A stretch of DNA of 19,823 nucleotides from Lasiosphaeria ovina (GCA_033439765.1 JAULSN010000029.1:1-19823), one strand, 5' to 3'; counted from the stretch's first letter, positions 1-9,199 are shown. Notes: generated by a model from the letters alone, not told the origin. Numbers and translations are program-made.

Positions 1-502
1 TTGTGCTCGACAGCGACCCGCTCTTCTTCCAGCTCGACATCCCCAGCAACGCGCCGCTGCTGCCCCACCTGCGCCTCGTCCACCGCTTCCCCCAGGCCTT
101 CCCCACCGTCCGCATAGACCGCGCGCCATCCGCTTCGTCCTCAGCGGCGCCACCCTCATGGCCCCCGGCCTGACCAGCCCCGGCGGCCTGCCGCTACCCG
201 CACCAGCCAGCGGTAAACCCGCTGCCGATGAATCAGAGTCCGATTCCGATGAATCCGAGTCCGAAGAGGAAGACGACGAAGAAGCTGAGCCCAAGACGGA
301 GGGTGTTGACGCCGACGGCCACTGGAGCAGGGAGCTGGAGAAGGGCGAGCCCGTCGTCGTCATGGCCGAGGGCAAGGAGGAGGCCTGCGCCGTCGGCCTG
401 CTGGCCATGGGCACCAAGGAGACAAAGGCCAAGGGCAAGGGTCCCGTCATCGAGGAGACGCACTTTCTCGGCGACGGGCTGTGGCGGTTGACGATTGACT
501 AG
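1..502 (+). CDS. TMA20: TMA20-like PUA-domain translation factor, 3' part, with a frameshift
   Basis: C-terminal part of a Tma20/MCT-1 family protein; the 5' end lies outside the window. In yeast and animals this family pairs with Tma22/DENR and acts on 40S subunits in post-termination recycling and re-initiation. Reading from base 3 gives LFFQLDIPSNAPLLPHLRLV and then VRID, the start of the PUA domain. From base 125, one frame over, come AIRFVLSGATLMAPGLTSPG, VVVMAEGKEEACAVGLLAMG and a family-typical ending GDGLWRLTID, with stop TAG at 500-502. The two halves join only if one base is missing at about 123-124, where the family has Asp-Arg/Lys-Gly-Ala-Ile. An acidic Ser/Asp/Glu-rich insert (about 226-294) sits inside the PUA domain. 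No intron could fix the break, because no suitable GT...AG pair exists there. The break is either an assembly base error or a true lesion. Identity is very likely; functional state is open. Confidence 0.85.
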   Translation, partial: CARQRPALLPARHPQQRAAAAPPAPRPPLPPGLPHRPHRPRAIRFVLSGATLMAPGLTSPGGLPLPAPASGKPAADESESDSDESESEEEDDEEAEPKTEGVDADGHWSRELEKGEPVVVMAEGKEEACAVGLLAMGTKETKAKGKGPVIEETHFLGDGLWRLTID

Positions 503-1565
503 CGTTGTTTTGTTCATGTGGCGGGGGTTACAGCGTCTTTGTGGAAAGGGGAGGACGCCGCGGTACAATTGTCTTGTTGGTTGCCACGTCGTCGCCATCG
601 TCCGGGACGGTGCTATGTTTGTCTACCACTGCAATGACTGGCGTTGTCCTTCCTGTGTCTCGCTCGCTCTATCGGGGTATGCTTGGTCTTGTCGAGAATT
701 ATGCTGAATGTGTGCTTGCTTCCAAGCACGAGGCTAATGGCGTTGGTGGATATTGCTGGTGCCTCTAAAGGATATGGTGGCCTTCTTGGGTTCTAGGTTT
801 GAGTAACTTGCCATTTAACTTGCCATTAGGTTTGGGTTTAGTTCTCTCTAGCCTTGTTCAGTTCAACGCCACGGTTTAAAGCACATGTCCGGCACATAGC
901 CGCCATCAGATGTGGTTTGTGCATTTGGCTTTGAGCGCGGTTCTCGCTATGGACTTGCAGCACAGGTAAGTTCGTCGTCGTCCGTGGAGGAGGTGTGATG
1001 TTGAGGGCGCGAGTAATTACTTTTAAATATGCCAAGGTACGTATTACGGATGCGGATATACGGTTCAACGCCGTGCTCTATACTTAACTTGTATAGTTTT
1101 TTGGTATGCTTCATGTTCTATTTCGTCTACTCAAGAAGCGACTTTCGCACTTAGATCTAATTACGACCAGCGTGAAACAATTAAGCATTTGCCGCGTTGC
1201 AGCAACTTTCTTAATTATGTTCCTTCTTCGTAGAGATCGAACATCATCTTTGGCCTGTATATATCTCTTTGGTTCAAACAGTAGGTATTCCATATCACGG
1301 TGTCGTGAACTAGGTTCAGGGGGGCTACGGTGAAGTTGTTTTTGCTACTTAACCTTCTGCCTTTAGAGGTGTAGCCGTATAAGCGTTGTTTCCTCTGTAA
1401 CGTCATAGTTAGTTGTATTTGGACTCGTTTGCGTATAAGCGGGACATGCAGAACCCAAAATAATGGCAAATGCAGTTCTAATTACGTTCTACCTAGATTC
1501 TGTAAGTATTTTGGAGGAAGTGTATGCCTTCCACGATGCCTAGAATCTATGTATGAAGTAGTTTT
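503..1565. other. Intergenic region downstream of TMA20, no gene recognised
   Basis: This stretch holds the presumed 3' UTR of TMA20 and about 1 kb of relatively AT-rich sequence. Small ORFs on both strands (for example 1106-1333 and 1429-1803 on +) have low-quality, non-domain-like translations and overlap each other. A short direct repeat AACTTGCCATT occurs twice near 806-829. I see no RNA gene or recognisable transposon end. Confidence 0.5.
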
Positions 1566-3514
1566 TCAAATAGACTTATTTTCTTTCTTCCCTCGTCCGT
1601 CCAAGCTCATCGTTCTCTCACTCTCTACAATGGGGTTTTTATCTCCGTATTCGGTTTCGAGAGAACTCTGCTCATTGGCATCTTCAAGCAACGAGTCGCA
1701 AAATGTCCTGAATGCCGTCTCCAGTTCTTTCAGTTTCGGGTGTGACTTCGTTCTTTCCAAAAGAGTCCAGGACCATACGAGCGGTGCAAAGGTCGTTAAA
1801 TGACACGGTATCAGCTCTCTTCAAGTCGTGAGTGCCCTCCTCGCCTTTGATGTGGCGGAGGCAGATCTCCATCCCGGCGTCTTCTCCAATTGGCAACCTA
1901 GGCCCCCATTTACAGGCTGATCTATCGCTGCGTCTAGCTACACTGGGGATGCTGGGACGTTAGTCTAGAGTGCGGACCTTTTGTTTCTCTCTTGCGACTC
2001 TGCTTAGTCCACGAGCATCTCAACCCTCGTTGACGCCAGTGGGATTCGTGTGGCGACTCCTCCTCCTCTTCTTCTTCTTTCTCTTCTTCTTCTGCTCTCT
2101 TCTTCTCTTCTTTCTTTTCTTCTTCTTCCTTCTCTTCTTTCTTTCTTCTTTCTTTTTCTTCTTCTTCTTCTTCTTCTTCGTCGCTTCTTTTCTTCTTCTG
2201 CTTTCTTTCTTCTTCTTCTTCTTCTCGCTCTTTCTTCTTCTTCTCTTTCTTCTTCGTCTCTTCTCTTCTTCTTCTTCTCTTCTTTTCTTCTTCTTCTTCT
2301 CTTCTTCTTCTTCTTCTTTCTTCTTCTTCTCTTCTTTCTTTCTTCTTCTTCTTTCTTCTTCTTCTTTCTTCTTCTTCTTCTCTTCTTCTTTCTTCTTCTT
2401 CTTCTTCTTCTTCTTCTTCTTCTTCTTCTTCTTCTTCTTCTTCTCTTCTCTTCTTCTTCTTCTCCCTCTCTTCTTCCTCTTCCTTTCCCATTCCGATAGA
2501 TGGAATATTTCCTTCATGTCGGGATCTGTGTACAGCAGCCACCTTGGGTAGGCCTCGTTCACTCCATATCGGCGCTCAACCACGTCCACCTTGCTAAGCA
2601 CTCTCTCGGACACTCGGCAGACGCTGCCATCGCGACAGTCGACCATGATATACCCTAGCGAATGCGTCATGACAGCTGTTGTTGGCCCACCGTGTTGCTC
2701 TCGGCTATGCTGGGGAGCTATCTGGATATGGTCTTGAGGTATTCCTGGATTCCGCGTTCATGAACCCAATCCATTGGGAATCCGGGGCAGTATCTCGGGT
2801 CGTCTGCACATAGGGGAGCGGGTTCATATGTCACCGTTTGAAACTCGGAGTCTCGTACACCTTCATCGATGCATATCTCGAGGCCTTGCCATGTGAGGAA
2901 GCCCTTTCTCGGAAGCTTTGGGCTATTTTTGTTCAGACCAGCCATGTGCTTGGCAACACCGCGCAGCATGTTTTCGCGTAGTCTTAGCCTCTCTGTTGCC
3001 TCCCTTGTCCTCGTCCAGTGCCAGAAATTCATGCCTCCATTATCCCTTCCCAGGCGCCTCGCATCTCTCGAACTCGACTATCATGTGAACTTCTCGCAAC
3101 AGATTAAGCGGGTGCTCGGGATCCATAAAGAGAGCTTTGATGCGAGAGATGGGCAGGCTAGAGACGGCTTCGACGCAGTCCAACAACAGCCCGGTGCAGA
3201 CTTTGCAACGCCGCCCAGCCAGCCAGCTCTTGTCCCATATGTGAAAATTTAATCCGTTTGGGACAGAATCTTCAGAACTTTTGTACGACACCGTCATTGA
3301 ACAGGACAAGAAATGAATCTCTGACGTCCCTCGTCGAGTGCACCGCAAATATGTCGACGTATTCATGCTCGACGCGACAGTCTGCCGACGTGCCTTCCCA
3401 GGCGCCGTAAAACTTGCGGATTTGTACCCCTTGGTCGCAAGCTCGATTCAAATCGGGTATTCTCTTTGTATGCCACGGCTCTGGGCCAAAGCGCCAGCCG
3501 TCCTCATCGCTCAT
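1566..3514 (-). pseudogene. Decayed protein-coding gene in several frames, family not recognised
   Basis: Reading the minus strand from an ATG at 3512-3514 (MSDEDGWRFGPEPW...) gives coherent protein-like text that keeps changing frame without room for an intron. Segment 1 ends ...LFNDGVVQKF at a stop at 3272. Segment 2, shifted at about 3256-3290, reads GLNFHIWDKSWLAGRRCKVC...VEFERCEAPGKG and stops at 3040. Segment 3, shifted at about 3040-3057, reads NFWHWTRTREATERLR...CPGFPMDWVHERG and stops at 2718. Segment 4, shifted between 2671 and 2760, reads HSLGYIMVDCRDGSVCR...YPRWLLYTDP and runs into a Lys/Glu/Arg low-complexity block. In-frame stops follow at 2020-2022 and 1960-1962, then MEICLRHIKGEEGTHDLKRA, a further shift at about 1745-1760, and an end at 1566. 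Compositional quality, with many W, F, H and C residues, says these pieces were one protein of roughly 600 residues. I do not recognise the family. A run of base errors in the assembly is the alternative. Confidence 0.5.
2058..2490. repeat. Homopyrimidine CTT/TTC microsatellite tract, about 430 bases
   Basis: The + strand is almost purely C and T for about 430 bases, built from TTC, CTT, TCTTTC and CTCTTC units with only scattered G interruptions. The cleanest part is about 18 uninterrupted TTC units at roughly 2390-2443. The complementary strand is (GAA)n-like and encodes Lys/Glu/Arg runs in all three frames, which explains the long low-complexity ORFs here. It lies inside the decayed minus-strand gene. 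Confidence 0.95.
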
Positions 3515-4352
3515 CTTGAATATTAATGATATAGACTGACAGTTTCTAGAAAAGAAGAGCACAATGCTCAAGCTCGATCTTGGCAGCTGATGCTGTGGTG
3601 TTGGAAATGGTAATCATTAAAAAAGTGCCGTACCTAATTCTGAGCAGACTGGTAGATATTCATTTTAGCTCTACCTATTTATACCTATAAATACACTTCC
3701 TGTTTTCGTCTATCGCAGAAGCAGCAAGCGCCAGCGTGGCGAAGTTGCCAATCGTCACCCCATCCAGCTGTCTTACTTACAAAGATATCGGTTGACAGTC
3801 ACCACACGTCACAAGTGGTGTCATAGAGGTTGTGAACGGCTGCCAAAACGGCAGTCAGAGACGCTCTTAGAATCTGAAACTATCCCGTCAACGTCAACGG
3901 GTGAGCAAGCTGACGTGTTGGTTGCGTAACTTGACATTACATAGGACAGTTGAGTTGATAAATCGGCGTTCTCGTGGGATAAAATGGATACAGAAACAAC
4001 AAGCAAGACTTCTTCTACCGTGACTTGGATCCCGCGGAGCTTCTGGGGTGAATGATTCAAGGCTCTCCAACAGAAACTGAAACCAATAATCAAAATATAG
4101 TCAGGGGCAATACAATCATTACCACTCAAATCTGTCTCCTTAACACTGTAAAAGAAATCTAATAATTGCGAATCATACCCAGTGTTTCGGGTCTCTGTCT
4201 TTATCTCCAGCAAACCCATTCTATGTCAATCCTCCAGTCCTCCAAACCAAGTACGTTTGCCAAACTCAACGAGCCAAACGAAAATTACCCAAACGGAACA
4301 CGCCACACGAACCTACCCAGAATCAAACAATCTCCAAAAGAGCAGTTCAACC
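3515..4352. other. Intergenic region between the decayed gene and the six-cysteine gene
   Basis: About 840 bases hold the upstream side of the decayed minus-strand gene and the 3' side of the next minus-strand gene. A TATAAATA-like sequence lies near 3676-3692 on both strands as an imperfect palindrome and could be a core promoter of the decayed gene. The ORF at 3821-4219 on the minus strand has no domain-like features and I do not call it a gene. Confidence 0.4.
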
Positions 4353-4817
4353 CTAGGCCTTCACTCCTCTGGTGCCACCGCCCCGCTTGCCCCCATCACC
4401 GTCACCATCACCGTCACCGTCTCTCTTGCCATCCTTACCCGGAGGTTTGCCATTGGGCTTGCAAGCTGCACCGTTGCCCGCCGCTTGGGCCTTGGCCTGC
4501 CTCTCAGCCTTCTTCTTCTTGTGGTCTTGGGCTATATCCTTACGCTTACACATCATGCATCCGTATCGTACCGCATACTCAGCTGCCACCTTGGGGTGTC
4601 TCTCGTTTATGCACAGATCCAGATGGCCCTTGTCAAAGCAAGTGTCCGACCTCGAGCTCTTGCAGACTGGGCTATAATTTAAACCAGGAAAGTTAGCAAT
4701 GTGAATAAAACGAACCTTTCCCAACGGATGAGAAATTTAGAAGAGTGGCGGCGGCTTACCAGTGGTGCTTCCATCGCTTGATAGGCAACTCCGTAGGCTT
4801 GTTGTCGCCGCCCTTTC

Positions 4818-4848
<31 letters not shown>

Positions 4849-5235
4849 TTTTCCTTCGTCGTAGGCCTTGGCCTTGGCCTTGGCCTTGCCCTTGTCCTTG
4901 CCGACGGCGGTGGCGGCTTTCACCAAGCCCCACACCAGGCCCGTCGAAGGCCCTGGGGTTCTGCGTGAGTCGTCTGGAGAAGGAGGCATAGAAGTGGCTG
5001 TCTTACCTGCGACGAGATTGTCTCCATCTTCACCGAAATCATCGTCGTCGCTGGAGTACTCGTCTTCGCTTGACAACTCCATGTCCTCCACATTGAGGCC
5101 TCCAAGCTCATTCTCGCCAGAAGACTCACAGCACGTGTCACTGGAATCGTCCGTGTCGCTGAAGTCGGCCGCGGTACCAGACATCTCCACGTCATTGGGC
5201 ATCTCCATGTCGTCGGACTCCTTGCGGCCGTCCAT
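4353..5235 (-). CDS. Acidic orphan protein with a C-terminal six-cysteine domain, two exons
   Basis: Exon 1 is 5235-4760 and exon 2 is 4671-4353, giving 264 residues. The 88-base intron has donor GTAAGC, branch TGCTAAC and acceptor ATAG; splicing turns ...KHHW-stop into KHHCPVCKSSRSD. I chose the ATG at 5235 because the same frame upstream has no ATG before a stop. Residues 1-72 are acidic (Asp, Glu, Ser), a Lys-Ala repeat lies near 117-124, and Asp-Gly repeats occur in both exons. Cysteines at 159, 162, 170, 179, 197 and 200 form C-x2-C-x7-C-x8-C-x17-C-x2-C, a plausible zinc-binding fold. A Lys-rich stretch and an Asp-Gly tail follow. I do not recognise the family. An acidic head with a Cys-rich basic tail would suit a nuclear or nucleic-acid-linked protein, but that is inference. 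The gene structure is well supported; the function is unknown. Confidence 0.72.
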
Positions 5236-5304
5236 GCTGTCGTCTGACCGGTAATGCTGCGGGCGAGGTGAGATGATGGTGAAGGCAGGTAGCGTCAAGG
5301 TTTC

Positions 5305-5385
5305 CTAGGAAGTGAATGCAAAGACTGCAGGATGATGAGGAAAACAGCAACAGAACAGCGGAAATCCATCTCTATATATACTTAC
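5305..5385 (-). other. Possible 5' UTR intron of the six-cysteine gene
   Basis: On the minus strand a consensus donor GTAAGT begins at 5385 and an acceptor TTCCTAG ends at 5305, giving an 81-base intron 69 bases before the ATG. The acceptor lies exactly where the downstream open frame begins. The upstream exon has an in-frame TGA, so the intron would sit in the 5' UTR rather than add coding sequence. No strong CTAAC branch site is visible, which lowers confidence. Confidence 0.4.
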
Positions 5386-6749
5386 TTGTCAGAACCGAGC
5401 ACGGCTGAGATAGTAGCCCGAGCTGAGCTTCCAGCATCCTCCGCCACGGACAGTGGAGAGCCAAGACTTGGATACAGAGACAGAGACAAGGACAAAGACA
5501 GGGCGTAGCAGAGAGGACCACCACAACGCGCTGCGGGTGGCCCCGGCTCGGCATCCATGTCAATTATCGGTCAGGGGACTTGACCCATCCAGTCATCTCA
5601 CACCAGGCGTGACGCTCAGCGCCGCAACCCGGGGGTTATCTGACACCGAAAAACAAAAGAAGATAGACGACGGTGCCATCAAGGTAAGTAGATGAGATTT
5701 GTAAGTAAAAAGGGAGAAGACACGAAGAAGACATGATGGAGGCGCACCTCCCCCGTACCATAGAGCCCGCGCGAGCGGCAACGAGCTTAGAACAGGGGCC
5801 GCACAATACCCATAAAGGCAGAAGCTACCGCCTCTATGGCGTAAGATCACCAACAGCAATAGACGGCAGTGGAAGAAGAAGCTCGCAGACCACGCACGGA
5901 GTTAGGCGACGGGGAAGTAATAAGTGACAAGTCATTCGCAGCCATACTTTTGACTGCCTACTTATGCTAGACGTCGACGCTAGTAATATGACAGTCTCAA
6001 ACACATGACTGAAAACTCAACAACAATGTCTCGTTACACCTCCGGGACCCCCGGGACAAAAAGAAACGAAAGGAAAATCGTGGGGGCTTTCCAAACGGCT
6101 GGAACTAGCGTGTCTACTCTGGGACGATCTTCTCTTTGACCAGAGTCAGCTCAGCACAGACAGACAGTGAATCTGAGATGCGTAGTAAACACACACTAGT
6201 CAGGGGTACAGGTCAGGGGTGGCTGCCTTGCGGCCTATGCGTTCGACGATACAACTCTACTCTAGGGCTCTCTTCCTTTGAAGAAGAGGACATCGGGATT
6301 TGCACTCTATTTTGCTCACCCTGATCATGATCCTGGGGTGTTGATCTTGTCTTGTGATTCCTTCTCACTGATTCAACAGAGGATGTTATGGAGCGCCGAT
6401 GCGCAGTTGGGGCTCACAGCACATCTTCAATGTGAGACTTTTTGGATGTGCAACGCTTCGTAGAGGGTTCATTTAGAGACTATCAGCGGCCATGCAACAT
6501 GGTGAATCCACGTTAAACAACGTGAATATTCATGAGAAGGCTATCTCAGTTGTGTGACCTACATAAACACCGTCATAATCTTACGTGTGGTTCCCGAAAG
6601 GAAGCTGCACAGTTCACCGACAGTCTGTAGCAAGTCTTGGTATTTTGATATAGAAATTTTCCGATTCCGCGTGTCCAGATTCCCATTATCCTCAAGATAC
6701 ATATCCCTGCCGCACTGTGGTCGCACTACATAAGGCGTCGCTGAACAGT
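5386..6749. other. Intergenic region, no gene recognised
   Basis: About 1.36 kb contains the upstream side of the six-cysteine gene and the 3' side of argininosuccinate synthase, both on the minus strand. Small ORFs on both strands (for example 5593-5859 minus and 6136-6324 plus) show no domain-like content. I see no RNA gene, repeat array or transposon end. Confidence 0.45.
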
Positions 6750-8889
6750 TCAGGACTCGCTGAGGGGCTGCCCCAGCTGCCTCTTCATCAGGCCATACTT
6801 CTTCAGGCGGATGGCTATAAACGCGGTTAGCGGGGTTGCTCCAAAATAACAAAAGAATCACGCGAGATCCTACCTTGAATGGCAATGAAGCCAGTCGTAT
6901 CCTCGGGCGAGAAGCCCTCGAGGGAGTCCATAGAGGCATCCCTATTCACAAAGTCAGCATCAGATCTCAAAAGGAGTAAAGTCTTGAAAGACTAGTTCTA
7001 GAATGAACTGGTCCGATCCCGACTCCAGATTGGCAGACTATGGGAGACTCACTCTTGGCTGTAGAGGTTGCTGGCGTCGCTGGAACGGCCGAGCACAAAG
7101 GCCTATAACACACAACTTAGTTAAAATAGACGGAAAAGGGGTTAGGGGCGCTCGCTTACACTGCCGCGGTAAACACCCATCCTCACGACGCCGGTTACGT
7201 TCTTCTGGGACGCAACCAGCGCAACCTCGACGAATTCCCTCTCAGGGGAGAAGTCTGTGCCACAAAATCAGCAGGTGAGACCCAAGACAGATCTCTGACC
7301 GGTGGCACGTACACATTCCGTTGTAGAGCTGGCGGCTCCACGCCTGCGTAACAAACTGGTCGCGAAGCTCGCGGACCTTCGAGTCCATAACAAGACCTTC
7401 AATATCAATGTGGGCAAGTCTCGCGATGGTCCTAGAAGAATGTTAGCGAGGTGTTGACGACAAGCCCAGATCCAGGATTTACGTACAAGCCAGGGGTGTC
7501 GTAGCAGCCACGGCTCTTAAGGCCGATGAAGCGGTTCTCGACGATATCGACACGGCCGACGCCATTGTCGTGTCCAATCTTGTTGAGAAGCTTGAAGAGC
7601 TCAACGCTTTCGGTGACCTCCTGCTTGTCCTCGGTCACGACCTTGACGGGAATGCCGTGCTCGAAGTGGACGGAGAACTGGTACACCTTGTCGGGGGCAT
7701 CGAGCGGGTCGATGGTGCGGGTCCAGAGCTCTTTGGGAGGAGAGTGGTCGGGGTCCTCGAGGATGCCAGCCTCGTACGAGCAGTGGACGAGGTTGTCGTC
7801 CATGCTCCAGGGGGCCTTGGGCGAGGAAGAGACGGGGATGTTGTTCTCGGCGGCGTACTTGAGGAGATCCTGGCGGCCCTGGAACTTTGAGGTGAACTCG
7901 GGCATGCGCCACGGGGCAATGACCTTGAGGGCCGGGTTACAAGCGGCAAAAGCCAGCTCGAAGCGGACTTGGTCGTTGCCCTTGCCAGTGCAGCCGTGGC
8001 TGACATACTCGCAGTTGTACTTCTCGGCAGCCAGGACCTGGGCACGGGCGATGATGGGGCGGGCAAGCGAGGTGCCCAGGAGGTAGCGGTCCTCGTAGAT
8101 GGCATTGCACTGGATGGCACGGTGGACAATCTCCTCGACAAAGGCTTGCTGGAGGTTCTCAATCACCATGGCCTCGGCACCGAGAGCTAGGGCCTTCTTC
8201 CGGACCTCATCGAAGTCTTCCTCCTGGCCGACTGGAATTTCTCCCGTGTTAGTGGTCACGTAGTTAGTTGGCAGGGCGGCGAGTGTTTTCCAGGGTCACA
8301 ATACCGTATATTCTCTCGAACGTCAGAAATAGAGGTGGGGTCTAGAAAAGGAGGAACCGCCAATAAGAGACGTATCGAGGCCGTTCACAGCTCAAGAAGC
8401 CACCAGGCGGGCCTCAGGATAACCGTATTCCAAGCCTGTCATCTTAGACGGGTCTCCATTGTTGGTTTCCACCTCTATTTCGGACGTTCGAGAGAATATA
8501 CGGTAGATGCCGAACCAGAAAATGAAAATGTAGCACGAAAAGAGGCAGGCTCACCATCGGCCAAGAAGGCGACAACGGTGTAGCCCTCGTTCAAGAGCCA
8601 GACCAAAATAGTCGATGTGTCAAGGCCTACGCAAGCCCGAGGTTAGCGAAGACGAGAACTCGTGTCTGGTGTTAAGTGGTCGTGGGTCAAGGACGGCGGC
8701 GGCGGCGGCGGCGGCGGCGGTGGTGGAGGGGATGGGTCCCTTGACAGAAAGCGACGAACCTCCAGAATAGGCGCTACGTCAATTAAGTTAGCCCGTGCTC
8801 AAAAGCGGACCAGGGAGAGAGCTATGGCCGCTACCGCCAGCAATTGAGCCTGAGACAGGAACGTACAGACAGACGCGACCCTTGGACAT
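6750..8889 (-). CDS. ARG1: Argininosuccinate synthase, complete, nine exons
   Basis: Joins citrulline and aspartate using ATP to make argininosuccinate, the penultimate step of arginine synthesis. Exons on the minus strand: 8889-8867, 8773-8760, 8626-8555, 8231-7487, 7431-7313, 7254-7160, 7102-7053, 6941-6874, 6814-6750. The spliced frame is unbroken and gives 416 residues, near yeast Arg1 (about 420). Motifs: ATP-binding AYSGGLDTS at 9-17, GQEEDFD at 38-44, LLGTSLARP at 87-95, SHGCTGKGNDQVRF at 114-127, APWRMPEF shortly after, and SRGCYDTPGL before intron 4. All introns are GT-AG, and CTAAC/CTGAC-like branch points are visible in most. The ATP loop is spread over the first three exons, of 23, 14 and 72 bases. 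Intron 3 (323 bases) carries a MITE; intron 2 carries a GGC repeat. The start ATG follows a purine-poor leader, and a CPC1 site lies upstream. Identification is essentially certain. Confidence 0.97.
8302..8505. mobile_element. Tc1/mariner-type MITE (200 bases) inside intron 3 of ARG1
   Basis: Left end 8304-8338 and right end 8469-8503 are inverted repeats of 35 bases that match at 34 positions; the single difference is A at 8325 against the complement of 8482. The terminal sequence begins CCGTATATTCTCTCGAACGT. The element is flanked on both sides by TA (8302-8303 and 8504-8505), the target duplication of the Tc1/mariner/Fot1/pogo superfamily. The 130-base interior has no transposase. Removing the element and one TA would leave an intron of 121 bases, close to the neighbouring introns, with donor at 8554 and branch and acceptor at 8232 untouched. 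Confidence 0.88.
8695..8718. repeat. (GGC)8 trinucleotide repeat in ARG1 intron 2
   Basis: Eight perfect GGC units on the + strand, extended by GGT GGT GGA, read as GCC in the ARG1 transcript. It lies inside the 133-base intron 2, so it does not alter the protein. Confidence 0.95.
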
Positions 8890-9062
8890 GGCTGCTACTT
8901 TTGGGTGGTTACTGACGATTAAGTGGTGCGAAAGCTTGCAAGTGGGAAGACGGCGGGAAGGAGCAGGCAGAGCTTTGTGGGATGAGCCAATTGACGTAGG
9001 AAATAAATCCCAATTGAAGGCGGGGAAGGGGAGTCACACTTGAGAAAGGGTCGAGCTCAACG

Positions 9063-9069
9063 TGACTCA
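9063..9069. promoter_or_regulatory. Gcn4/CPC1 (CpcA) site TGACTCA upstream of ARG1
   Basis: A perfect TGACTCA lies 174 bases upstream of the ARG1 ATG. This is the consensus of the bZIP regulator Gcn4 (CPC1/CpcA in filamentous fungi), which switches on amino-acid biosynthesis genes under starvation; ARG1 is a classic target in yeast. The site is seen; its use here is inferred. Confidence 0.7.
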
Positions 9070-9185
9070 ATTGGGTCTGCTAGGTCAAGCTTTTTTTCTT
9101 ATCATCCATCCATCCATAATTTTTTTCCCTTTCGCCACCGACATCGGCTTTGGTGGGATGATGCGACGGCGCTCCCGCCATTTTG

Positions 9186-9199
9186 TAAGGGTTAGGGTT
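9186..9199 (+). repeat. Short interstitial telomere-like motif
   Basis: TAAGGGTTAGGGTT matches two units of the fungal telomere repeat TTAGGG. Such short copies in promoters can bind Tbf1-like factors, or can be chance. Confidence 0.5.

Noticed and set aside
1970..2551. Long plus-strand ORF of Phe, Leu and Ser runs
   Set aside because: It is only a translation of the TTC/CTT microsatellite; no non-repetitive coding content supports it.
3821..4219. 132-codon minus-strand ORF
   Set aside because: No domain, no splice partners and AT-rich codon content; likely chance.
4166..4696. Plus-strand ORFs rich in His, Pro and Ser
   Set aside because: They are antisense to exon 2 and the repeats of the six-cysteine gene, whose intron and cysteine pattern make the minus strand the coding one.
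8662..8847. Plus-strand ORF with a poly-Gly run
   Set aside because: It is the reverse of ARG1 intron 2 and its (GGC)8 repeat, not a gene.
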